DNA of 64,000 bases from contig DASXKV010000029.1 in NCBI GenBank assembly GCA_036496605.1, positions 1 through 64,000 on the forward strand, written 5' to 3'. The position numbers were made by a program, and so were the translations under genes. The notes under the pieces are model-generated. The model was not told where the DNA came from, made no database searches, and saw nothing but the letters and a program-made list of their open reading frames with translations. This DNA comes from Gemmatimonadaceae bacterium (lineage in GTDB: Bacteria; Gemmatimonadota; Gemmatimonadetes; Gemmatimonadales; Gemmatimonadaceae). Shown here in pieces: positions 39,060-46,085 of this stretch (within the stretch, counting starts at the first letter, position 1; every line of letters begins with the position of its first letter).

Positions 39060-39712
39060 ATCAGGAATTGCGCGGTGCACGACTGCGGCTCGTCGAGACG
39101 CTGCGCGAGAAAGGGATTCGCGATCTCGCCGTACTTCGCGCGTTCGAGCAAACGCTACGTCATCAATTCCTTCCGACGGGCTTACGCCATCGCGCCTACG
39201 ATGATAGTCCACTGCCGATCGGGAATGGACAGACCATCTCGCAGCCGTCCATTCATGCGCGATACCTCGAGCTTCTGCACCTCAGTGGACACGAGAAGGT
39301 CCTCGAGGTCGGCACGGGCTCTGGATATCAAACCGTGCTCCTTGCGCACCTTGTTGAGCAAGTGTTCACCATCGAGCGAATTCCAGCGTTGTACCAACTG
39401 GCGCGCGAGGCCATTCAACGCGCGGGCGTCGGTAACGTCTCGATGCTGCTCGGTGACGGGACGCTGGGGTGGCGCGAATACGCGCCCTACAATGCGATTC
39501 TCGTCAGCGCTGGCGCACCTTCGGTGCCTGAGCCGCTCCTCACGCAAATTGCCGAAGGCGGACGCATGCTCGTTCCCGTCGGTACGCGCGAAGACCAACA
39601 GCTCGTCATGTACCAGCGCACGAATGGTCAGCTGCAGCGAAAGGAGCTCGGGCCCGTCCGCTTCGTGCCGCTCGTCGGCCATCACGGATGGGACCACCGG
39701 GAGAGGCGTTGA
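39041..39712 (+). CDS. pcm: Protein-L-isoaspartate O-methyltransferase
   Basis: Repairs damaged isoaspartyl residues in proteins using SAM. The 223-residue protein has the family block DDSPLPIGNGQTISQPSIHA (about 51-70), the SAM motif VLEVGTGSGYQTVLLA (about 86-101) and a C-terminal RFVPLVGHHGW. The frame is open to 38888 inside surE; the ATG at 39041 gives the usual length. It overlaps surE by 19 nt and precedes the acylphosphatase gene by 3 nt. Confidence 0.95.
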   Translation: MVARPVDQELRGARLRLVETLREKGIRDLAVLRAFEQTLRHQFLPTGLRHRAYDDSPLPIGNGQTISQPSIHARYLELLHLSGHEKVLEVGTGSGYQTVLLAHLVEQVFTIERIPALYQLAREAIQRAGVGNVSMLLGDGTLGWREYAPYNAILVSAGAPSVPEPLLTQIAEGGRMLVPVGTREDQQLVMYQRTNGQLQRKELGPVRFVPLVGHHGWDHRERR

Positions 39713-39715
39713 GTC

Positions 39716-39985
39716 GTGCTGTACGTCGCGGTGCGGGGAAGGGTGCAGGGAGTCGGATTTCGCTGGTTCGTCCGCGAACGTGCGCGTGCACTCGGCCTGA
39801 CAGGGTGGGTGCGAAACAGGCAGGATGGCGCTGTCGAAGTGTTCGCTGTGGGTAACGAAGTGGCGCTCCAGAAGCTTCGCGCGCTCCTTAATTCCGGCCC
39901 CTCAGGAGCGAGGGTGAGCGAAGTCGAAGATCAACGCGCACAGCCAACCGCATCCGCGCTCGAGCCTTTCGGGATTCTCAAATGA
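39716..39985 (+). CDS. acyP: Acylphosphatase
   Basis: Small enzyme that hydrolyses acyl phosphates. The 89-residue product contains RGRVQGVGFRWFVRERARAL (about 7-26), which holds the phosphate-binding loop and catalytic arginine. GLTGWVRNRQDGAVEVFAVG follows, with the catalytic asparagine. Length is normal. The start is a GTG three bases after pcm. The stop overlaps the apt ATG (ATGA). Confidence 0.93.
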   Translation: MLYVAVRGRVQGVGFRWFVRERARALGLTGWVRNRQDGAVEVFAVGNEVALQKLRALLNSGPSGARVSEVEDQRAQPTASALEPFGILK

Positions 39986-40539
39986 CCGTCGTTCAAAGCA
40001 GTGCCGCGCGAGAGCTCGAGTCGCGCATCAGAAGCGCGATTAGAGACATCCCGGACTTCCCGAAGCCGGGTGTCATCTTTAAGGACATCACGCCGCTGCT
40101 GTCCGACGCGTCATTGTTCCGCGCAACCACGGACGCGATGGCGCGGTCGTTCGAACCTGAGCGCGTCTCGCACGTCGTTGCGATCGAGAGCCGCGGATTC
40201 ATCCTTGGGGCTCCCGTCGCACAGTATCTCGGCGCCGGATTTATTCCCGTCCGGAAATCGGGGAAGTTGCCGGCGAAAACGGAAGCGATCGAGTACGCGC
40301 TTGAGTACGGCACTGACCGACTTGAGATTCATGCGGACGCGTGTCACTGGGAACGCCGTCCGCGAGTGCTTATCGTCGATGACGTCCTCGCGACTGGCGG
40401 AACAGCCGACGCGACGCGTCGCCTCATCGAAGGGCTTGGCGGTGACGTTTTGGGCTTCTCGTTCCTCGTCGCGCTCAGTTTCCTTCCAGGACTCGAGCGC
40501 CTAAAACTGAGCCGCCTGCAGGCCCTGGTGACTTACTGA
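39982..40539 (+). CDS. apt: Adenine phosphoribosyltransferase
   Basis: Salvages adenine to AMP using PRPP. The 185-residue protein has the substrate block FPKPGVIFKDITPLLSD (about 27-43), ESRGFILGAPVAQYLGAGF and the PRPP loop VLIVDDVLATGGTADA (about 130-145). Length and order match bacterial Apt. It is the last gene of the tightly packed run that began at the DUF512 gene. Confidence 0.96.
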   Translation: MTVVQSSAARELESRIRSAIRDIPDFPKPGVIFKDITPLLSDASLFRATTDAMARSFEPERVSHVVAIESRGFILGAPVAQYLGAGFIPVRKSGKLPAKTEAIEYALEYGTDRLEIHADACHWERRPRVLIVDDVLATGGTADATRRLIEGLGGDVLGFSFLVALSFLPGLERLKLSRLQALVTY

Positions 40540-40566
40540 GGCCGCTCACTCAACGGGAGTCAAACG

Positions 40567-40614
40567 ATGGCCGACTTGGCATCGTGGTGGGCGAAGTTGA
40601 CGGTGGGCCGCTAA
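40567..40614 (+). CDS. Candidate 15-residue small ORF
   Basis: An ATG preceded by cgggag at Shine-Dalgarno spacing opens a 15-codon frame, MADLASWWAKLTVGR, that ends in TAA before tRNA-Arg. It has two adjacent tryptophans. It could be a leader peptide or chance; nothing here shows it is translated. Confidence 0.2.
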   Translation: MADLASWWAKLTVGR

Positions 40615-40639
40615 TTTAAACTGGTTATGTCCGAGTCTT

Positions 40640-40713
40640 GCCCCCGTAGCTCAGATGGATAGAGCAGCGGTTTCCTAAACCGTTGGCCGGGTGTTCGAGT
40701 CACCCCGGGGGCG
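40640..40713 (+). tRNA. tRNA-Arg (anticodon CCT)
   Basis: A complete cloverleaf. The acceptor arms are gcccccg (40640-40646) and cgggggc (40706-40712), the D arm carries gctcagatggatagagc, and the anticodon loop is ttCCTaa. The T arm is ccgggtgttcgagtcaccccgg. Anticodon CCT reads the rare Arg codon AGG. The 3' CCA is not encoded. It stands alone between apt and a TPR gene. Confidence 0.95.
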
Positions 40714-40755
40714 CTTTGGGACAAATAATCGGTCAACCTAACGAGGTCTTGCACA

Positions 40756-41454
40756 ATGGCTGGGAAGCCGAAATCGACGACTCCGGAGCCCACTCCAGCG
40801 CCCTCTCCAGTGCGCGCGAACAAGCTGAGCGACGGTCTCGACGTCATGGAGTGGGTTCAGGTCAACTCGAGGCTGCTTGGCGGCGCGGCGGCGATCGTCG
40901 CTATCGCTGCGGCGGGCTACTGGTTCTACATCCGGTCGCAGCAGATCAAGACGGTCAATGCGGACCGGAGCCTGATGCAAGCCGAGCAATCGCTGCAGTC
41001 TGGCAACACGGCGCTTGCTAGCAGCGACCTGCAGCGGGTCGTGACGCGATATAAGGGAACCGGCGCGGGCACAGAGGCGGCGCTGTTACTGGCGCAGACC
41101 GACTACAACGGTGGCAAGTACGCGGAAGGGATCAAAGTCCTTCAGGAGATCTCCGGCCATGCAGGCGGCAGCGAGGCCGCCGTTCAGAGCCTCATGGGAG
41201 ATGGACACGCGCAGATGGGCAAGAATGCGGACGCCGCGAAGGCATACGAGAAGGCGGCGGACGCGACCATATACGACAACGAGAAGGCCTATTATCGAGC
41301 AAAGGCAGCGCGTTCGTACGCCGCGGCCGGCAGCAACGCGGATGCTCGGCGGCTGTGGACGCAGCTCTCGACAGATCAGAAATCTCAGTCTGTGGCGGCA
41401 GAGGCTCGGGTGCGATTGGCCGAGCTCGACGCAAAACGGGCGGGCAAGTCGTGA
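40756..41454 (+). CDS. Membrane-anchored TPR protein (YfgM/BamD-like)
   Basis: A 232-residue protein with a proline-rich cytoplasmic N-terminus (1-35), one membrane helix (about 42-61, LGGAAAIVAIAAAGYWFYI) and three or four TPR-like repeats on the far side (about 70-225). This layout resembles YfgM/PpiD-associated or tol-pal type TPR anchors. Those proteins help periplasmic chaperones or complex assembly, but the exact role cannot be fixed here. The start has cgagg 11 nt upstream. A bidirectional terminator lies in the gap that follows. Confidence 0.75.
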   Translation: MAGKPKSTTPEPTPAPSPVRANKLSDGLDVMEWVQVNSRLLGGAAAIVAIAAAGYWFYIRSQQIKTVNADRSLMQAEQSLQSGNTALASSDLQRVVTRYKGTGAGTEAALLLAQTDYNGGKYAEGIKVLQEISGHAGGSEAAVQSLMGDGHAQMGKNADAAKAYEKAADATIYDNEKAYYRAKAARSYAAAGSNADARRLWTQLSTDQKSQSVAAEARVRLAELDAKRAGKS

Positions 41455-41514
41455 TTGCTGCTTGGTGATGTCGGTCTAAGACCGGAAGAATTGGCTCGTC
41501 GCTCGGCGGTCGGT

Positions 41515-41543
41515 TTGTGCAGCCGCAGATACGTACGTATAAG
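41515..41543 (+). promoter_or_regulatory. Orphan promoter-like site
   Basis: TTGTGC (41515-41520) and TATAAG (41538-41543) are separated by exactly 17 bases in an AT-rich patch unlike its surroundings. No gene starts downstream on this strand before the terminator at 41571-41609, so a transcript would be only about 60 nt long. Confidence 0.35.
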
Positions 41544-41570
41544 ATGTATTATGTAAACTCAATCTGTGAA

Positions 41571-41609
41571 GAAATGTGGAGAAGCCAAATCGGTTCTCCA
41601 CTTTCTCTT
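41571..41609. terminator. Bidirectional terminator between convergent genes
   Basis: An 8-bp stem (41576-41583 with 41594-41601, arm gtggagaa) is extended by A-rich sequence on its left side and T-rich sequence (tttctctt) on its right side. The signal can therefore work on both strands. It sits between the TPR gene (plus) and dapF (minus). Confidence 0.7.
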
Positions 41610-41610
41610 G

Positions 41611-42441
41611 CTAAATCGTTGCGCTGAATATCTCTGCGATATTCCCCACAAAGACGATCCGCGCCTCGCCAGATAGGGACGCGGCGTATCGGTCGCCAAT
41701 CACGTGATGGCGGACGTGCAACGATCGGCCTGAGCGGGTCTTGAGCTCGACTGCGTCCGTGGCCTCACCCCAGGCGGCCAGCAACAAACCCGAGGCCACT
41801 GCCCCAGTCCCACAAGCGAGTGTCTCAACCTCGACGCCGCGCTCGTATGTGCGGATGTGCCAGCCATCGTCGCCGCGCGAAACGAAATTCACGTTCGCGC
41901 CGTGGCGCAGCGTTGGATGGTGCCGCAGCTCGCGGCCCCGCTCGACTACCGACATCCGCTCGACGTCTCCGCACAGGACCACCAAATGCGGCACGCCGAC
42001 CAGCGCGAAGCCCAGACGACTCTCGCCTGCCGCCAATGCCGCGTCGAAGCAATCCTCGAGTTCTGTAACAGGCTGAAGGTCGATCTCGGGCTGACCCGCT
42101 CGAAAACGAGCGGTGACGGTTCCAGAGTCCGTCGATATCTCGAACTCGGAGTCCTGTTCAACGATCCCGAGTTCGACGGCCAACCGAGCGCCGCACAGCG
42201 TCGCGTTCCCGCAGAGCGCCGCGATCGTGCCGTCGCTGTTCAGGTATCGGATCGCAATGGAGGAACGGTTGCCGCGAAGAAAGACAATGCCGTCCGCACC
42301 GACGCCGGAACCGCGCGCGCAAATAGCACGGATCGTTGGCGTTTCCTCGAGCAGCCCGGCCGGCTCGCTCCTCACATCGACGAAGACGAAGTCGTTACCC
42401 GAGCCGGTCAGCTTATAAAACGGACGTCCCTTCTTGATCAC
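41611..42441 (-). CDS. dapF: Diaminopimelate epimerase (variant active-site motif)
   Basis: Interconverts LL- and meso-diaminopimelate for lysine and peptidoglycan synthesis, using two cysteines and no cofactor. The 276-residue protein has KLTGSGNDFVFVD (about 10-22), the first catalytic Cys at 77 in CGNATLC, and the second at 210 in ETLACGTGAVAS. The usual first motif is CGNGxRC, so the Gly and Arg after CGN are changed here. The rest (RYLNSDGTIA, ERGVEVET) fits well. The start is GTG. It is downstream of a glycosyltransferase gene, with an 11-nt gap. Confidence 0.88.
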   Translation of the reverse strand: MIKKGRPFYKLTGSGNDFVFVDVRSEPAGLLEETPTIRAICARGSGVGADGIVFLRGNRSSIAIRYLNSDGTIAALCGNATLCGARLAVELGIVEQDSEFEISTDSGTVTARFRAGQPEIDLQPVTELEDCFDAALAAGESRLGFALVGVPHLVVLCGDVERMSVVERGRELRHHPTLRHGANVNFVSRGDDGWHIRTYERGVEVETLACGTGAVASGLLLAAWGEATDAVELKTRSGRSLHVRHHVIGDRYAASLSGEARIVFVGNIAEIFSATI

Positions 42442-42452
42442 GATTCACGCCC

Positions 42453-43175
42453 TCATACGATCCGCCTCAGGGCCCAGAACCGCAGCCGCCAGACCATCCA
42501 GACCGCCTCGCGCACGATCGACCGTGACATCTTACTCTGCCCTTCGGTACGATCGACGAACACGATTGGTATCTCTACGATCTTGAAGTGCTTTCGCCAC
42601 GCGCGAAAGCTCATCTCGATCTGAAATGCATAGCCGTTGGACCGAACGTGCGTGAGGTCGATTGCCTGGAGCACCCTTCGGCGAAAGCATTTGAAGCCGC
42701 CAGTCGCATCCCACACAGGTAAGCCGGTGACTATGCGAGCGTACACGTTGGCGAAGTAACTCAACAGCAAGCGTTTGATCGGCCAGTTCACAACCGTCAC
42801 TTTACCATTCCGGTAGCGCGAACCGAGGACGAGATCGGCGTCCTCGATCGCCCGAAGAAACTGCGTCAAATGCGCGGGATCGTGCGAGAAATCAGCGTCC
42901 ATCTCGAACACGAAATCGTAGCACTGTTCGAGCGCCCAGTTGAATCCAGCAATGTATGCCGTACCAAGCCCCATCTTGCGTGGCCGCTTGATGATATGTA
43001 GCCGCGTCTCATGTTGCACGAGATCCCCGACGACTTCGCCGGTACCATCCGGTGATCCGTCGTCGACGACGAGGATCTCGAGGCGAGGATCCTGTTCGAG
43101 AATGGCTCCGACGAGTCGCGTGATGTTCTCGCGCTCGTTGTATGTCGGGACGATGACCAGCGCGCGTTCGGCCAC
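42453..43175 (-). CDS. Polyprenol-phosphate mannosyltransferase-like GT2
   Basis: A 240-residue family 2 glycosyltransferase like dolichol-phosphate mannose synthase (DPM1), which transfers a sugar from a nucleotide donor to a polyprenyl phosphate on the cytoplasmic face. Visible are VIVPTYNERENITRLV (about 8-23), VVDDGSPDGTGE, the metal-binding EMDADFSHDP (about 91-100), then VLGSRYRNG and WDATGGFKCFRR. There are no C-terminal membrane helices. The product could feed protein or envelope glycosylation; the acceptor is unknown. The GTG start has gagga directly before it. Confidence 0.88.
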   Translation of the reverse strand: MAERALVIVPTYNERENITRLVGAILEQDPRLEILVVDDGSPDGTGEVVGDLVQHETRLHIIKRPRKMGLGTAYIAGFNWALEQCYDFVFEMDADFSHDPAHLTQFLRAIEDADLVLGSRYRNGKVTVVNWPIKRLLLSYFANVYARIVTGLPVWDATGGFKCFRRRVLQAIDLTHVRSNGYAFQIEMSFRAWRKHFKIVEIPIVFVDRTEGQSKMSRSIVREAVWMVWRLRFWALRRIV

Positions 43176-43351
43176 TCCTCAACCTGCGGGGATTCGCACG
43201 AAGAGGGCTTCGCTGCCAGAGACTGCGTTTCCGCGTCGTGCACGCAATGTCGGCGGCGACCACCCTCTTTCAATGCTTGGTGGGGGAATCGGTTCGCTTG
43301 CAATGCGAGGCGCGGACCGTGCTGCGATGCCTCGCCTGCGTTCGCCGTGAA

Positions 43352-43386
43352 AACTGGCACGGCTGGCGAGTGATCGCCAGCCGTGC
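43352..43386 (-). terminator. Terminator of the minus-strand beta-propeller gene
   Basis: A perfect 13-bp stem (43357-43369 with 43374-43386) has a four-base loop and is followed on the minus strand by cagTTTTcac. It lies 22 nt beyond the stop codon of the beta-propeller lipoprotein gene. Confidence 0.88.
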
Positions 43387-43408
43387 GACACCACAGAGTG
43401 TCGACCAA

Positions 43409-44386
43409 TCACTCGATAACTGTCACGAATCCCGACTCGTTCGATACCACCGCGCGCTTTCCTGTCTCGTCGAACGCTATGCGACGCGGGATACCACCGA
43501 TTGGCAGGGTCGATAGCTTGCTTCGCGATGCCCGATCGACAATCCAGAGCACTCCCGCCGAAGGGCTCGATGCATAAAGCTGCTTGCCGTCGGGCGTGAG
43601 CATGAGACCAAACACCGATGCGCCCATCGAGATCTGCGTGGTCTCGCTGCCGGTTGTGGCGTTCAAGACGTGAATGACGCCTGCAGATTCATCCGCTACG
43701 TAGAGTTCTCGTCCATCCGGTGATACCACAATGTCCTGCAGCGTTCCCGAAAGCTGGATCGAGCGCACTGCGGTATTGCTCCGTGTATCGACGACGGTGA
43801 TGCCACCGAACATTGCTGACACATAGAGCATATTGCCGTCGGGAGATTGCGCCAAACCGTTAGGCGCACCGCCAACGGTTAGCGACGCTTCTACCGAGTG
43901 GCCGGGCAACGAGATCACGCCGAGACTGCCGCTCGACGCCGTCGCGTAGACGTGTTTTTCGTCGCGCGAGGCGAGCACCCGAAACGTGGTCGACGGTCCG
44001 TTCACCACTCCGGTCGATTGCTTCCCCGTGAGGTCGACGAACTGCACGTTCCCGTCCATCTGATTGGTCACCGCCGCAGCGGCGCCGTTGGCGAAGAGCG
44101 TGATACCGGTCGGAACACTGCCGACGTGAATGGAGTCGACGACGCGCGCTGCGGCTAGGTCAAGGCGAACGATCTGCGCGCCGTCGAGCTGGGTGACCAC
44201 GGCTGTTGTTCCGGCGACGCCAATGCCGTAGGGCCTTTGACCCACGGCGATGGTGGCCGCGATCACGCCACCCGGGTGTGTTGTCCCGTTTTGGCGTGGC
44301 TCGGTGGATCCGCTACATGCAGCGACGGAGAAGAGCGCAGCCGCAGCAACGAGTGACAAGGATTGCTGTTCACTAGCTACGCGCAT
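43409..44386 (-). CDS. Beta-propeller (YVTN-type) lipoprotein
   Basis: About 325 residues. The precursor begins MRVASEQQSLSLVAAAALFS and has a lipobox-like VAAC near residue 23, so it is a candidate lipoprotein. Repeats of about 42 residues follow, each with phrases such as SPDGNMLYVS, SPDGRELYVADES and TPDGKQLYASSPSAG; these are YVTN/NHL beta-propeller blades. No catalytic residues are seen, so binding or scaffolding is likely. The frame opens at 44449, but the ATG at 44386 has a strong taggagg eight bases upstream and gives the signal peptide at the right place. It is paralogous to the divergent gene at 44589. Confidence 0.8.
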   Translation of the reverse strand: MRVASEQQSLSLVAAAALFSVAACSGSTEPRQNGTTHPGGVIAATIAVGQRPYGIGVAGTTAVVTQLDGAQIVRLDLAAARVVDSIHVGSVPTGITLFANGAAAAVTNQMDGNVQFVDLTGKQSTGVVNGPSTTFRVLASRDEKHVYATASSGSLGVISLPGHSVEASLTVGGAPNGLAQSPDGNMLYVSAMFGGITVVDTRSNTAVRSIQLSGTLQDIVVSPDGRELYVADESAGVIHVLNATTGSETTQISMGASVFGLMLTPDGKQLYASSPSAGVLWIVDRASRSKLSTLPIGGIPRRIAFDETGKRAVVSNESGFVTVIE

Positions 44387-44457
44387 GTACAAGCCTCCTA
44401 ATGGGGTGACTCGATTTGCGGCTAACACGGCTGGCGTGACCGCTCGCACGCCGTCAT

Positions 44458-44465
44458 GTTATAAT
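44458..44465. promoter_or_regulatory. Symmetric -10 site between divergent propeller genes
   Basis: GTTATAAT reads as TATAAT on the plus strand (44460-44465) and TATAAC on the minus strand (44463-44458). One site could thus serve both divergent lipoprotein genes, with leaders of roughly 115 and 65 nt. The -35 regions are weak on both sides. The rest of the 202-nt gap shows no other clear signal. Confidence 0.45.
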
Positions 44466-44588
44466 GTCGCGGCGCCTGTCGGTTTGATAGCACATTTCTG
44501 CCCGCATCAACCCGACGAAGCGCTGATCGCGATCCGACAAATTTCGAGAGATCTCGACCGCCTGAACAGCCTGAAAGTGGAGTTTTGC

Positions 44589-46085
44589 ATGCGGCAAACT
44601 TTGAACCGCAATTTCGTGTCGGTCGCGTTGGTGGTCGTTGTCGCCGCGTGTGGATCTTCGAGCTCGCCTCGGCTCACCGGACCGGCGACGCTAACGGCGC
44701 GACAGCCGCTTGCGACCTTGGGAACCGTCGGTGCTAGTCTCACGCCGGTACCGACATTCGTTGTTAAGGATTCGGGCGGGCGTCCGCTTCCGAATGTTTC
44801 CGTGTCGTTCGTGACGAGCGTCGGGTCAGTCGTTACGCCAACGAGCGTGTCCACGGACGCGAACGGCGTCGCCTCACCCAGCGCATGGATTCTTTCTTCT
44901 CGCCCGGGATTTGCTTCGTTGACCGCGCTGGTTTCTTCGCCGCCGCTCTCCACGACGGTGAACGTAAGCGTTGGTGCCGGACCTCCAAGCGTCCTGTCGA
45001 TCCAACCATCGCTGATCTCGCTCGGCCTCACCGATACGACCACGCTCACTTCGTTCGTGACGGACGCGCAGCAGAATCCCCTCGCGGGTGCTCCCGTGAC
45101 ATATACGTCCTCGAACACGGCGGTCGCAACGATTTCCGGTAGTCGAGTAATCGCTCATGGCGAGGGGAATGCTGTCATCACCGGCAGCGTAACAGGCACT
45201 GCGGTAACGGCCACCGTCCCTGTGAGCGTCGTGCCGAGATTTGGACATCTCAGCGGGCGACCTTTTGGAATCGCTTACGTCGCCGGGACGCCGGGATCGA
45301 TTCTCGTCTCCTCCCTCGATGTCAACTCGGTCTCCTTTGTGAATGCCGGATCGTTCGCCGTCGGAAGTTCTGTTGGCGTATCACAGACCCCGAGTGATGT
45401 TTTCGTGAATGCACAGGGAACAGTCGCGTTTGTGTCCGCAGTAGATGGGCCGAATGTCGCAGAAGTGAATATCGCCTCAGCGAGCCTCCTGCAGAATCTC
45501 GCTGATGGCGGTTCGGCGCGTGTGCTACTCTCGCCTGACGGCTCACAGCTCTACGTGGGAAAGAATGGCGGATTAGACGCCTTCATGCTGTCCACCGCCA
45601 CGAGGACGGCGTCACTCCCGCTCGGTACCCAGGTCAATGGCGTGGCCGTGTCGGCCGACGGTTCAACGCTCTGGGCCTCGGAACGGTTCAGCGCGAAGGT
45701 GTTCCGCATCAACACCGCGACGATGACGGTTACCGATTCACTCAACGTTGGCGGCATGCCGGAGGACATCGTCTATCACGCCGCGAGCGGCAACATCTAC
45801 GTCGCGAACGAATCGGGTTGGGTGGACGTCCTGAGTGGTAGCAACCTCTCGTCGGTTACTCGATTCAGCGGTCTCCCTGGCGCGTTCGCCCTGCGGCTCA
45901 CCGCCGATGGCTCGAAACTGTACATATCGGCCAGTTCGGCGGGTCAGGTGTATGTCGTCGATCGCGCGACGGGCAGCATCAGTAGGACGTTGATTGTTGG
46001 TGGCATCCCGCGCCGCATGGTCTTCCTACCGGACGGACGTGCCGCGATCGCCAACGAAGCCGGTTACGTGAGTCTTGTACAATAG
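44589..46085 (+). CDS. Ig-like plus beta-propeller lipoprotein
   Basis: About 498 residues. The precursor starts MRQTLNRNFVSVALVVVVAA with the lipobox cysteine next. Two immunoglobulin-like domains follow (about 30-215), the first of the invasin/Big_1 style (VVKDSGGRPLPNVSVSFVT, then STDANGVASPS), the second Big_2-like (YTSSNTAVATISGSRV). Then come beta-propeller repeats (about 218-498) with phrases such as SPDGSQLYVGKNGG and TADGSKLYISASSAG. The end GGIPRRMVFLPDGRAAIANE closely parallels GGIPRRIAFDETGKRAVVSN in the divergent gene. The frame is open to 44250; the ATG at 44589 has ggag upstream and yields the lipoprotein signal. Confidence 0.8.
   Translation: MRQTLNRNFVSVALVVVVAACGSSSSPRLTGPATLTARQPLATLGTVGASLTPVPTFVVKDSGGRPLPNVSVSFVTSVGSVVTPTSVSTDANGVASPSAWILSSRPGFASLTALVSSPPLSTTVNVSVGAGPPSVLSIQPSLISLGLTDTTTLTSFVTDAQQNPLAGAPVTYTSSNTAVATISGSRVIAHGEGNAVITGSVTGTAVTATVPVSVVPRFGHLSGRPFGIAYVAGTPGSILVSSLDVNSVSFVNAGSFAVGSSVGVSQTPSDVFVNAQGTVAFVSAVDGPNVAEVNIASASLLQNLADGGSARVLLSPDGSQLYVGKNGGLDAFMLSTATRTASLPLGTQVNGVAVSADGSTLWASERFSAKVFRINTATMTVTDSLNVGGMPEDIVYHAASGNIYVANESGWVDVLSGSNLSSVTRFSGLPGAFALRLTADGSKLYISASSAGQVYVVDRATGSISRTLIVGGIPRRMVFLPDGRAAIANEAGYVSLVQ

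Noticed and set aside
43176-43351. Possible small gene in the gap between the glycosyltransferase and the propeller terminator
   Set aside because: Short frames on both strands have no domain, start signal or coherent composition. I see no feature here beyond the terminator at its right end.
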